Assembly (NCBI GenBank): GCA_023430325.1
Contig: JAEZAU010000084.1
Span: 1-29,750, forward strand
Direction: 5' to 3'
DNA: 29,750 nucleotides
Source: Bacteroidota bacterium
GTDB taxonomy: Bacteria; Bacteroidota; Bacteroidia; Flavobacteriales_F; PHOS-HE28
Within the stretch, counting starts at the first letter, position 1. The number at the start of each line of letters is the position of its first letter. The notes under the pieces were generated by a model. It was given only the letters and a program-made list of their open reading frames with translations, was not told the DNA's origin and made no database searches. Both the position numbers and the translations under genes were made by a program. Shown piece by piece: positions 7,929-17,275 of this stretch.

Positions 7929-10900
7929 TTAGCGGATCACGGTGAGCGGGCCGGTGAACGGTTCAGGGAACTCTGCGGAATTGAGCTCCACCACATAGTA
8001 ATAGGTACCCACGGGAACAAAGCCACCGCTATAGCGGCCATCCCACGGTTGCTTATAGCCCACGCTGCGGAAGAGCATCTCTCCCCAGCGGTTGTAGATC
8101 TCCACCTCGCATTCGGGGAACAGATCGATGTTGTCAATTACCCAGCCATCGTTCCAGCCATCGCCGTTCGGCGTGAATCCTGAGGGGATGACGATATCAG
8201 GCACTACGGTCACGAGCACCGAATCAATGTTCTGGCAACCGTTCGGTGCGGTCACCATCACCTGCAACCATGTGGTGATGCCTGGATCGGCGATGGGGTT
8301 GAACGCACTGGCATCGCTCAGCACGGAATCCGGTGACCAGACCACCGTTGAGTTGGGTGGAGCCGTCGGTGAACCGCCGATCGTTACAGATCCACTTACA
8401 AAGATCGTCTGGTCCGGCCCTGCATCGGCGATCGGTGTTTCGTTCACCGTCACCATCACCTGGTCCGTGGCACTGCAGGGACCATCGCTCGCGGTAAGCG
8501 TGAAAATGTGATCGCCGGGTTCCTGCACCAACACATCGATCGATAAATCCGTACCGATCACATTGCCGTCCTCATCGGTCCATTGATATGTGGTAGCACC
8601 CGTGCTTGCCGAACCATCCAAGTTGACCTGTCCTGCACAGATCACTTGATCCTCACCTGCATTTGCAGATACTGGAGAAAGCGCACCGACATCCACGGTG
8701 GTGGAAGAGGAACATCCGTTGGCATCAGTGACCGTGACAGTGTAGCTGCCAGGTGCGAGTGCGGTGATGTCCTCATCTGTTGAATTGAAGCCGTTGGGGC
8801 CGATCCATGAGAGTGAATTCGGTGCGGTGCCACCACTTACTGAGATCGAGATCGATCCGTCCAGCGCTGTGGAACAACTTGCATCAACGATCCCATCCAC
8901 GTTCACCGACAACTCCGCAGGTGCATCGATCGTGTAAGTGAACACAGTATCGCATCCAGCTTGATCGGAGATCGTGAGCGAGTAGCTACCAGCGCACAAC
9001 CCGGCCGCCGAATTCGTGCCCTGGCCGCTTCCTGGTTCCGGCGACCAGGAGTAGCTGAGCGTACCGACACCACCTGTCGCTGTAACGGTGATCGATCCAT
9101 CGCAATCACTCGCGCATTGAACATCGTTCACCTCGGCGGCCGCATCCATCGGTGCGAATGGATCGATGGTGAACGCATACGTTGTATCACATCCTGCCTG
9201 ATCGGTGATCGTCACATTCCATTGACCAGCACAGAGTTGGGATGCGACGTTCGATCCCTGTCCGGCTCCCGGTCCGGGCGACCACAGGTAAGTGAATCCG
9301 CCTGCGCCACCGCCTGCATTCACCGTAGCGGATCCATCGCAAGGACCGTTGCATGTTTCACCGGTGATCTGGAGTCCCGCATCGATGGCTGATGGTTCAT
9401 CGATCGTGAACGCCACATCCACGGAACAGCCGTTCGCATCCGTCACGTTCACGATATAATTCCCTGCGCATAGACCATCGATCGTTGTGGAGTCCTGACC
9501 GATCGCCCCTTGTGGACCGGTCCATGTAACGGTATATGGCGAAGCACCTCCCGAAATGTTCGCAGTCGCGGATCCATCACAATCGCCGAAACAGGAAATG
9601 TCCGCTGCATCAACATCCACTATCAGGATCTGCGGCTCTTCGAGCTCGATGACGTAATTGTTCTGGCAACCGTTATCATCGGTGATGGAGATCGAATAGG
9701 TGCCGGCACACAGATCGCTGGCTGTGGATACACCCTGCCCGCCAGGTGGCTCGGGAGACCATACGATCGTATATGGCGGCGCACCACCGCTCATGGCGAT
9801 ATCGATCACCCCATCGCAGGCGCTGTTGCACGTGATCGGCGTCACCGTGATGTTCGCGGAAAGGATCTCAGGCTCAACGATCGAGAAAGGCACATCCACG
9901 GAACAACCAAGACTGTCGGTGATCGTAAGCACATGATCCTGTGCGCAGAGACCACTCACGGTTGTTGTTCCCTGCCCAGTCGCAGGTTCGGGTTGCCAGT
10001 TCAAAGAATAAGGCGGTGTGCCGCCGGAAGGTGTCACCGTTGCGGTCCCGTCGCATTCGCCGAAACAACTGACATCAGTCAAGCTCAGATCGGCTTGGAT
10101 GGGCTGAGGATCGGCCACGGATGCCGTATCGATAGTAACACAGCCTGAGGCATTGGTCACCATGACCAGATAATCACCCGCGCAAAGTGCACCGATCGAA
10201 TCCACTCCTGCTGCGATCGATGTACCTGTCATGTTGAACCATTCAACACTGCAAGGCGCAAATGCACACACAAGGTCCACGCTCACACTGCCGTCGCAGG
10301 CTTCTGCGCAGGTCGTGGTCCCGTCATTGATGGTGACGATCTCACCATCGATGTCACTCACCGGCACGAGCAATGAGGAAGTACAACCCGCAGCATCGAT
10401 AACTTCCACCGTGTACAGACCCGCGCACAAGCCGTTCAATTGCGCATCGGTGCCGAAGAGGTTTCCTCCGGAGTTCCAGGAATAGGAGTAAGCAGGTGAT
10501 CCACCGGAAACAGCGACGCTCACACCACCGATACAAAGACCGCATTCACTAGGCGTGTTGCTACCGGTCAACACCAACGGTTCGGGTTCATCCACGGACC
10601 ATGATGCGGTGGCGGTACAGCCGTTCGAGTCGGTGACAGTGAGATCATATGTCCCTGTGCATAATGCCGAGGCCACATCGGTTCCATCGCCAGTGACGTC
10701 GGGCGTCCAGTCGTACGTATAAGGTCCCGATCCGCCAGAAACAATGGTGGTTATGGATCCATTGCAATCGCCGCCGCAACCGGGGGACATGATGTTCGCA
10801 TCGATCGTGACCGGCAGTGGATCGATGATCTCGATGGTGATGATCGTATCACATCCGGCCGCATCGGCGATCAAGAGGTCATATGCTCCAGCACAGAGTC

Positions 10901-13900
10901 CTGCGACCGTGTTGGTGCCTTGTCCCGATCCAGGTTCGGGAGACCACGTGAAAATGTATGGCCCTACGCCTCCGGAAGCAACTACTTCCGCGGAAGCATC
11001 GCATGCTGCGGCACAGCTCGCGGAAGTGATCGAGAACGATGCGGTGATCACTGTGGAAGGCAGGATCTCGACCTCTGCAACGCTAGAACAGCCGCTTCCA
11101 TTGGTCACTTCTACGAAATACATTCCCACACAGAGATCATCGATCTGCAGCACGTTCTGCCCAATGATCGCTCCCGTTTGATCTGACCATGTTGTTGAGC
11201 ACGGCGGATCGGAACACGTGAACGTCACTCCCGCGCTTCCATCACAATCATCTGCGCAGCTTACGCTCCCATGGATCGGCGTGAGCGATTCGGAATTGCT
11301 ATCCGGTACAACAAGGCTGGTGCTGGCGGAACATCCATTCGCATCCGTTACGATCACCTGGTAGAGGCCGCCACAGATACCGGTTAGGTCGGTACCCGTA
11401 CCCACGTTCACACCTTGCTGTGTCCAGCTCACTTCGTACGGCGCGGTGCCTCCGGAAACCGCGGCGGATGCTGAACCATCGCAATCCGGGCAATTGCTCT
11501 GCGTGCTCGTCACATCAATGACCAGCGTGGAAGGTGCGTCGATGGCGAAGGTCTGGGTCACTGTGCAACCGTTCGCATCGGACACGAGCAGCGTATAGGA
11601 TCCCGCACAAAGATCCGTGACAGCTCCATCCGGCGCTGAGATCAATGATGGCGACCAAATGATGGTGTACGGCGCAGTACCACCACTCACGTTCGGATCG
11701 ATGGCACCGTTGCAATCAGCCGAACATGAAATGTTCGCAAGTACGGGGTCAAGAGCGAGTGGCGCCGGTGCAGTGATATCGATCGAAACAAGGCTCACAC
11801 AACCAGCACCATCGGTGATCGTTACGGAATATGTTTCGGCACACAGTCCTGTCGCTATAGCCGTTCCCTGTCCCGTTGCGGGCGCTGGATCCCACACGAT
11901 CGCATAAGGAAGTTGGCCACCAGCGATCGCCAGCGAAGCAGTGGCATCGCAGGCTCCGTCGCAACTTGCCGAAGTAGTGGTCATTGTGATCGCAGGTTCC
12001 GCAGGAGCGATCACGTTCACCTGCGCGATCGAGATGCATCCCGATGCATTGGTCACCGTTGCGAAATACGATCCCTCACACAAAGCTGTGACTGCAAGCC
12101 CTGTCTGACCGATCGGCACACCGCCGCCATCGGCCCATTCCACATTGCACGGTGGATCGGAACAGGTGAACGAGATCTCTGCGGTGCCATCACAAGATGT
12201 GGGACATGAGGTTGAGCCATCGATCGCAGTAAGTTCTTCGCCTTGCGGATCGATGACAGGAACACCGGTCGTGGTCGTGCATCCATTGGCATCTTCCACC
12301 GTTGCGCTGTACAAACCAGCACAGAGATCGGAGATGGTATCTCCAACACCGATGATGGTGCCTGTACCATCCATCCATGTGACTTGATAGCCGGGTGTAC
12401 CACCGCTCGCACTGGCTATCGCCGAGCCGATGCATGATGCACATTCACTCGGTGTGGTGACAACATCAAGTATCAATTCAGATGGCTTGAAGATCTCATG
12501 GGAGAAGATCGCATCACAACCATTCGCATCAATGATCTGGACCAATTGTGTTCCCATACAGAGTCCGGTGGCCGTCAAACTCAACTGCCCTTCCTGCGGC
12601 ACAGGTGACCAGTACACTTCATACGGACCAACACCTCCTGAAGGTGAAACCGTGATCGACCCTGTGCATGCATCCCAACACACCGCATCGACCACGATCG
12701 CATTGTCCGCAAGAAGCTCCGGTGCATCGACCATTATGCTGTCGGTCATAACGCAGCCCGTCGCATCAGTGATCAATACCGATACCATTCCTGCGCAAAG
12801 ACCAGATGCATTCGCGGTGCCCTGACCCGAAGCAGGCGCTGGTGACCAATCGAAGGTGTATGGCGCCATACCACCCAACGGTACTGCCGACACAGATCCA
12901 TCACAAGAATCAGCGCAGGTGGCGGATGAAGAAGCAAGGTTCGCAGTTATACCGGTGAATGGATCTATCGTGAAAGCCAGGCTCTGTACGCAGCCATTCG
13001 CGTCCGTAACCTCAATTGAATAATTGCCTGCGCAAAGTCCACTCACCGATGTTGTACCCTGGCCGATCGGCGGAGCAGGCTGCCAATCGATTGTGTACGG
13101 GCCTGTACCTCCTGTCAAGGTCGCTGTGGCAGATCCGGTGCATGGGCCGCTGCAATCCTCCGCGGTAACTGCAATGCTTATATCGATCGGCGGTGGCGAT
13201 TGTATGTTGAATGTGATCGTTGTGTCGCAGCCGCCTGCATCCGCTATCACGACCTGCCAGCTACCTACACAAAGACCACCGGCGCTACCAGTCCCCTGTC
13301 CCGATGCAGGTTCCGGCGTCCAGGTAAAGGAATAAGGCTCAATTCCGCCGGAAGGTGTCGCTGTCGCCGAGCCGGTGCAATCGCCTGCACACAGCGGAGC
13401 GGTCACCAGCATGTCCACTGCGATGGCCTGTTGGGGGAGTATTTCGAACGTAACCGTTGTATCACAACCGACAGCATCAACGATAGTTACGGACCAATTC
13501 CCTGCGCATAGGCCGGTCGCCATTCCGGTGCCCTGGCCAACTGGCGGCACAGGTGTCCACGTGAATGAATAAGGTGGTATTCCTCCTGTAGGTGCGACCG
13601 TGGCCGTTCCATCACAAGGACCAACACAACTTTCGTTCGTGGAACTTTCATTCGGCAACAGGACCTCCGGCTCCACAATATCGAACGTGATCACCGTATC
13701 GCAACCTGCCGCATCGGTGATCGAGACCTGCCAGGTGCCGGCGCATAGTGCCGCAACGTTCGGAGTGCCTTGACCAATTCCAGGTTCAGGGCTCCATATG
13801 TACGTATATGGTGTGGTTCCGCCGCTTACTTCAACATCGATCGATCCATCACAATCGCCATTGCAATCAGGAGCATCGATCGTGGAGGTGACGGACAGAT

Positions 13901-16900
13901 CGACCGGTTGAACGATCGTCACATCGAACGTTCCCGTACATCCCGCAGCATCCGTCACAAGTACTGAATAGTCACCTGTACACAGTGATGTCACCGCAGG
14001 TGTTCCCTGCCCATCGATCGATCCGGGACTCCAGAAATAGGTATAGGGTGGCGTGCCGCCTTGCACAGCGATCGTTGCAGTTCCATCGCAACTACCTCCG
14101 CAACCTGCGGGAGTGGATTGCATGCTACTGGTGATCGGTGGTGGCGCAGTGATCGTGAAGGTCACCGTTGTATCGCAGCCGGACGCATCAGTGATGAGTA
14201 CAGAATGATCACCTGCGCAAAGCGCTTCGGCCGACGCGGTTCCCTGTCCGATCGATGGCGCTGGTGACCATAAGTAGGTGTATGGCGCATTCCCACCGCT
14301 GACCACCACTTCGGCCGTTCCATCACAGGATGCGTCACAGGTCGGAGGTGCCGAGTTGCCGGTGAGAGAGAACGGCGGTGGCGCAACTATCGTAAAGGTC
14401 AATGTGGTATCGCAAGCGCCGGACGCAATGGTCACGGACCAGTTACCCGCGCAAAGTCCCGATGCCGATGCAGAGCCCTGTCCTACTGGAGGAACCGGGA
14501 CCCAATCGTAAGTGAATAGACCATTTCCTCCGAAGGAGACCAACGATATGCTCGCATCACAATCATTGGCGCAGGTAACATCGATGATCGTTGATGTCAC
14601 TGCGATCGGATCGGGTGCAGCGATGGTCACATCCAAGGTGGTGTCGCACCCTAGTGCATCGGTGATCGTAAGGGTATAGTCCTGTGGACAAAGACCGCCC
14701 GCGCTCGCGGTTCCCTGGCCACTTCCAGGTGCCGGCGACCATACGTAGGAATACGGCGCTGTTCCGCCTGAGATCGTGGCGGTCGCCGATCCATCACATT
14801 CGCCAGGACATGATGCTGGTAGAAGATCCATGGTGACCAGGATCGGATCCGCATCATCAATGGTGATATCCACCGTCTCTTCGCAACCGTTGGAATCGGT
14901 TATTTGCACGGAATATTGTCCAGGACAAAGACCACTGACATCAGCAGTACCCTGCCCCGATCCTGGTGCCGGGGACCATGAGTAAGTATAGCCGGGCGCA
15001 CCTCCTGAAACAATAACATTTGCAGTTCCATCACAAGCCCCTGCACAGGTCACTGAGGTGTTGGTGGGTATCGCTTGAAGTGGCGGAGGTTCACTGATGT
15101 TGAAGTTTATCGTGGTGTCGCAGCCGTTCGCATCAACGATGAGCAATTCATGCGGACCAGCGCAGAAGCCGGTGGCCAAAGCTGTTCCTTGACCGGCTGC
15201 CGGCGCAGGTGACCAGGTGTACGAATAACCAGGCATACCACCGTTCACCGTTGCTGAGGCAGTACCATCGCACACGCCATTGCATGTGATATCCGTGAAC
15301 GTGAATCCTGGATCGATGGGTGGCGGTTCATTGATCGTGAACGAAAGCGTGGTATCGCAACCGATCGCGTCCGTGATCGATACTGACCATGACCCTGCAC
15401 AAAGTCCCGCGATGTTCGCGGTGCCCTGGCCGGTGGTTGGAGCAGGTGTCCATATATAGGTATAGGCCGGCGTTCCACCGCTTAGTTGAAGTGCGATAGT
15501 GCCGGTACATTCACCCGAACACAGAACATCCACCGTTTGCGACAGAACGGTGATCGGCGGCGGAGCATCAATGATGATGGTGAGTACGGTATCGCATCCG
15601 GTCGGTTGATCGGTCACGGTGACATCATAGGAGCCTTCGCATAATCCCATCACCGACGAAGTGCCCTGGCCCACGCCAGGCGCTGGCGACCACGAGTAAG
15701 TGAATGGCCCGGCACCCGTAGCTGATACGGAAGCCGATGCATCGCATGCACCAAAGCAACTTGCATTGGTGAAGGTCGTGGTCGCAGTGATCGGCGGTGG
15801 TTCTGCGATCACGAACGCCAGGGTGGTATCACATCCGTTGGCATCAACAAGCGTGACGCTCCAATTTCCTGCACAGAGGCCGCTGGCGGTGGTCGTTCCC
15901 TGGCCGGACGGAGGCGCCGGCGACCATGATACGGTCACATTTCCTGTGCCTCCCGAAGGTGCTACTGTCGCACTTCCATCACAGGTACCGAAACAACTTG
16001 TCGGCTCAACAGTAAGGTTCGGTTGTACTGGCTGAAGATCGAAGAAGAACGTTGTATCACGAATGCAGCCATTGTTGTCAGTTATCTGCAGCGTGTTCAG
16101 TCCTGCGCATAACTGGTTGAAGCTTGGCAATGTACCCGCGCCATTGTTCCAGTTGTAGGTATATGGGCTCACACCGCCGACGGCCAACGCCTGTCGGGAA
16201 CCATCGCATACATCGGCGCAGGTGGGTGGGGTTCCTTGTCCGAAAAAGATGACACCCAATGGGCCGGGTTCTGAAACATTGACCGATGCCGGGCATGAGA
16301 TCCCCTGGCCGAGATCGGTAACGATCACGATCTGCGGGCCGCCACAGGCTGTTGTCCAGGTCGCAGAGGAAGGTCCATTGTTCAACCATTGATAAGTGAA
16401 AGGACCCACACCCCCGTTCACCGATACGGTGACCGTTGCATTGCACGTACCACGGCAGCTGACGCCGTAACCATTGTAGTTCGTGGTGACTTGGGCATTG
16501 ACGATGATCGGTGTCTGGCCAGGACCAGTGCCGCAAACGTTCACGTCCCGCGAGGGCCCACCGGAAGCCGGGATGTTCCATGCGCTTTGGAGGCCATCCA
16601 CCACAAGGATCGAATTCCCAGGCTGGAAGAACGAGTTCAATTGGGCCTGCGGCGGTCGCTCCTGGAGCATCACCACCCCACCTCCGCCAATGAACGATCT
16701 CTCACGACGCCCTATGAACTCGATCCGCGAGGCCTGAAGTTTATTGGTATTGCCGATCAGAGTACCCTTCTTGAAGATCACGGCATTGCGAAGAACAAGA
16801 TCGCTCGTCACGTTCCAGCTTCCATCACCATCAAGTATGAGCGTTGCATTCAGCGGGATGCCTTTCAGATCGAGATCATGACCACCGCGTGAGGCCAACA

Positions 16901-17261
16901 GGTGCGCCTGCCCATCATGCTCCCAATGCACATCACCGCTCAATCTCAAAGAGCCGGCAATGTTGATCTCTGCTGAACCGGTGATCATTGCACTTCCTGA
17001 GGTCGCTTCGATCACCAGATCACGGCACCAGGCCACGTCCTGCAGATTGATCACCGCATCATCTACAGCTGATATGATCACATTCTCGCCCGATCTGGGG
17101 ACCCCTGCTCCGCCACGGCCGCCGGGGGAATCGCTCCATTTTTGTGGATCGTTCCAGCTGCCGCTGCCGCCTGTCCAGTACTTGTGCTGCGCCGATGCCA
17201 TAAGGCAGACTGCCGACATGAGCAGTACCATGATCGGCCTGAGCGTTGGTGGTGTTCGCAT
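7929..17261 (-). CDS. giant SprB-repeat adhesin-like T9SS cargo protein with CHU_C sorting domain
   Basis: This 3,110-residue surface protein starts at ATG 17261, preceded by purine-rich GGAAAGAAG. An upstream in-frame start at 17294 would run into the previous gene and add a charged leader, so it was rejected. A signal peptide (MRTPPTLRP...CLMASAQ) is followed by a HKYWTGGSGSWNDPQKWS module common at the N-termini of Bacteroidota adhesins and a beta-rich segment to about residue 250. After one degenerate unit come 32 SprB-type repeats averaging 79 residues (about 336-2864). Two PKD/Ig-like domains follow (about 2865-2944 and 2945-3022). The end is a CHU_C type B sorting domain (3023-3110: SGFTPNGDGWND, IYNRWGE, QPWDG, VGTYYYVVEL). 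By analogy with SprB it is probably exported by T9SS and exposed for adhesion or gliding, although motility is not shown here. It sits between two PorP/SprF genes, 14 nt and 4 nt away. Confidence 0.94.
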   Translation of the reverse strand: MRTPPTLRPIMVLLMSAVCLMASAQHKYWTGGSGSWNDPQKWSDSPGGRGGAGVPRSGENVIISAVDDAVINLQDVAWCRDLVIEATSGSAMITGSAEINIAGSLRLSGDVHWEHDGQAHLLASRGGHDLDLKGIPLNATLILDGDGSWNVTSDLVLRNAVIFKKGTLIGNTNKLQASRIEFIGRRERSFIGGGGVVMLQERPPQAQLNSFFQPGNSILVVDGLQSAWNIPASGGPSRDVNVCGTGPGQTPIIVNAQVTTNYNGYGVSCRGTCNATVTVSVNGGVGPFTYQWLNNGPSSATWTTACGGPQIVIVTDLGQGISCPASVNVSEPGPLGVIFFGQGTPPTCADVCDGSRQALAVGGVSPYTYNWNNGAGTLPSFNQLCAGLNTLQITDNNGCIRDTTFFFDLQPVQPNLTVEPTSCFGTCDGSATVAPSGGTGNVTVSWSPAPPSGQGTTTASGLCAGNWSVTLVDANGCDTTLAFVIAEPPPITATTTFTNASCFGACDASASVSATGAGPFTYSWSPAPGVGQGTSSVMGLCEGSYDVTVTDQPTGCDTVLTIIIDAPPPITVLSQTVDVLCSGECTGTIALQLSGGTPAYTYIWTPAPTTGQGTANIAGLCAGSWSVSITDAIGCDTTLSFTINEPPPIDPGFTFTDITCNGVCDGTASATVNGGMPGYSYTWSPAPAAGQGTALATGFCAGPHELLIVDANGCDTTINFNISEPPPLQAIPTNTSVTCAGACDGTANVIVSGGAPGYTYSWSPAPGSGQGTADVSGLCPGQYSVQITDSNGCEETVDITIDDADPILVTMDLLPASCPGECDGSATATISGGTAPYSYVWSPAPGSGQGTASAGGLCPQDYTLTITDALGCDTTLDVTIAAPDPIAVTSTIIDVTCANDCDASISLVSFGGNGLFTYDWVPVPPVGQGSASASGLCAGNWSVTIASGACDTTLTFTIVAPPPFSLTGNSAPPTCDASCDGTAEVVVSGGNAPYTYLWSPAPSIGQGTASAEALCAGDHSVLITDASGCDTTVTFTITAPPPITSSMQSTPAGCGGSCDGTATIAVQGGTPPYTYFWSPGSIDGQGTPAVTSLCTGDYSVLVTDAAGCTGTFDVTIVQPVDLSVTSTIDAPDCNGDCDGSIDVEVSGGTTPYTYIWSPEPGIGQGTPNVAALCAGTWQVSITDAAGCDTVITFDIVEPEVLLPNESSTNESCVGPCDGTATVAPTGGIPPYSFTWTPVPPVGQGTGMATGLCAGNWSVTIVDAVGCDTTVTFEILPQQAIAVDMLVTAPLCAGDCTGSATATPSGGIEPYSFTWTPEPASGQGTGSAGGLCVGSWQVVIADAGGCDTTITFNIQSPPPIDISIAVTAEDCSGPCTGSATATLTGGTGPYTIDWQPAPPIGQGTTSVSGLCAGNYSIEVTDANGCVQSLAFTIDPFTGITANLASSSATCADSCDGSVSAVPLGGMAPYTFDWSPAPASGQGTANASGLCAGMVSVLITDATGCVMTDSIMVDAPELLADNAIVVDAVCWDACTGSITVSPSGGVGPYEVYWSPVPQEGQLSLTATGLCMGTQLVQIIDANGCDAIFSHEIFKPSELILDVVTTPSECASCIGSAIASASGGTPGYQVTWMDGTGTIIGVGDTISDLCAGLYSATVEDANGCTTTTGVPVIDPQGEELTAIDGSTSCPTSCDGTAEISFTCSDPPCNVEWADGGGVPIGQTGLAVTALCEGSYFATVTNASGCISIAQVNVIAPAEPAITMTTTSASCDGACDATASLAIAGGQLPYAIVWDPAPATGQGTAIATGLCAETYSVTITDGAGCVSLVSIDITAPAPLALDPVLANISCSADCNGAIDPNVSGGTAPYTIIWSPSLISAPDGAVTDLCAGSYTLLVSDANGCTVTQTFAIDAPSTLVIDVTSTQSNCPDCDGSASAAVSGGTAPYEVSWTQQGVNVGTGTDLTGICGGLYQVIVTDANGCSASTSLVVPDSNSESLTPIHGSVSCADDCDGSAGVTFTCSDPPCSTTWSDQTGAIIGQNVLQIDDLCVGMYFVEVTNGSGCSSVAEVEILPSTVITASFSITSASCAAACDASAEVVASGGVGPYIFTWSPEPGSGQGTNTVAGLCAGAYDLLIADAAGCDTIITIEIIDPLPVTIDANIMSPGCGGDCNGSITTIVSGGSGPYTYDWTPDVTGDGTDVASALCTGTYDLTVTDSNGCTATASWSVDEPEPLVLTGSNTPSECGLCIGGVSVAVSGGSPAYSYSWNSGGNLFGTDAQLNGLCAGLYTVEVIDAAGCTSSLLVPVSDIDGEIVTINDGTTTCAEACDGSVSVDLVCAFAPCSVEWFNMTGTSIAAGVDSIGALCAGDYLVMVTNASGCVTIDTASVADPQPIQADLSLTDVSCFGECDGTATVTPSGGTPPYSLNWQPEPATGQGTTTVSGLCAQDHVLTITDSLGCSVDVPFSIVEPEILSANITVTPITCNSACDGVIDIAMSGGAPPYTIVWSPEPPGGQGVSTASDLCAGTYSISITDDNGCQNNYVIELEEPQILIVDVDAADISCFGDCDGSATANISGGASPYTVTWTGPQGAIGQDSTTIDGLCAGNYIVNVTDANGCSVDVAFTIDEPSAIDAGLQITGETCNGPCDGSATVNAGGGAGGFTYLWSPGPGAGQGSNVASQLCAGQWNVTITDQAGCDTTYAFTIDPFAPMDAAAEVNDVQCASDCDGSITVTATGGVGTLSYSWSPEPGSGQGTNSAAGLCAGSYSLTISDQAGCDTVFTYTIDAPAELSVNVDGIVDASCSTALDGSISISVSGGTAPNSLSWIGPNGFNSTDEDITALAPGSYTVTVTDANGCSSSTTVDVGALSPVSANAGEDQVICAGQVNLDGSASTGATTYQWTDEDGNVIGTDLSIDVLVQEPGDHIFTLTASDGPCSATDQVMVTVNETPIADAGPDQTIFVSGSVTIGGSPTAPPNSTVVWSPDSVLSDASAFNPIADPGITTWLQVMVTAPNGCQNIDSVLVTVVPDIVIPSGFTPNGDGWNDGWVIDNIDLFPECEVEIYNRWGEMLFRSVGYKQPWDGRYSGGFVPVGTYYYVVELNSAEFPEPFTGPLTVIR
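8670..16256 (-). repeat. array of 32 tandem SprB-type repeats (about 237 nt each)
   Basis: The 7,587-nt array encodes 2,529 residues, which divides into 32 units averaging 79 residues. The core pattern is CxGxCDGxAxVxxSGGxxPYxYxWSPAPxxGQGT, then GLCAGxxSVxITDAxGCDTTxxFxIxEPPPI. Units are diverged in sequence but not in length; most are 78-81 residues. A degenerate additional unit precedes the array (about 16257-16500). The repeats lie within the coding frame and are not interspersed DNA elements. Confidence 0.92.
9624..12473 (-). repeat. higher-order repeat: three four-unit blocks of about 950 nt
   Basis: Within the SprB-type array, units 17-28 fall into three blocks: 12473-11523 (951 nt), 11522-10575 (948 nt) and 10574-9624 (951 nt). 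Each block opens with a CxxC variant (ECASC, NCPDC, ECGLC) followed by a variant that replaces the Gly-Gly core by a second cysteine pair (TCSDPPC, TCSDPPC, VCAFAPC). The start of the DNA matching that second pair falls at 12147, 11199 and 10251, exactly 948 nt apart both times. This points to segmental duplication of a four-repeat unit. Confidence 0.85.
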
Positions 17262-17275
17262 GTCTTCTTTCCGAT

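Noticed and set aside
8670..16256. Repeat array considered as CRISPR or DNA satellite
   Set aside because: The period is about 237 nt, in frame, with diverged DNA but conserved protein pattern. There are no short identical repeats with unique spacers.
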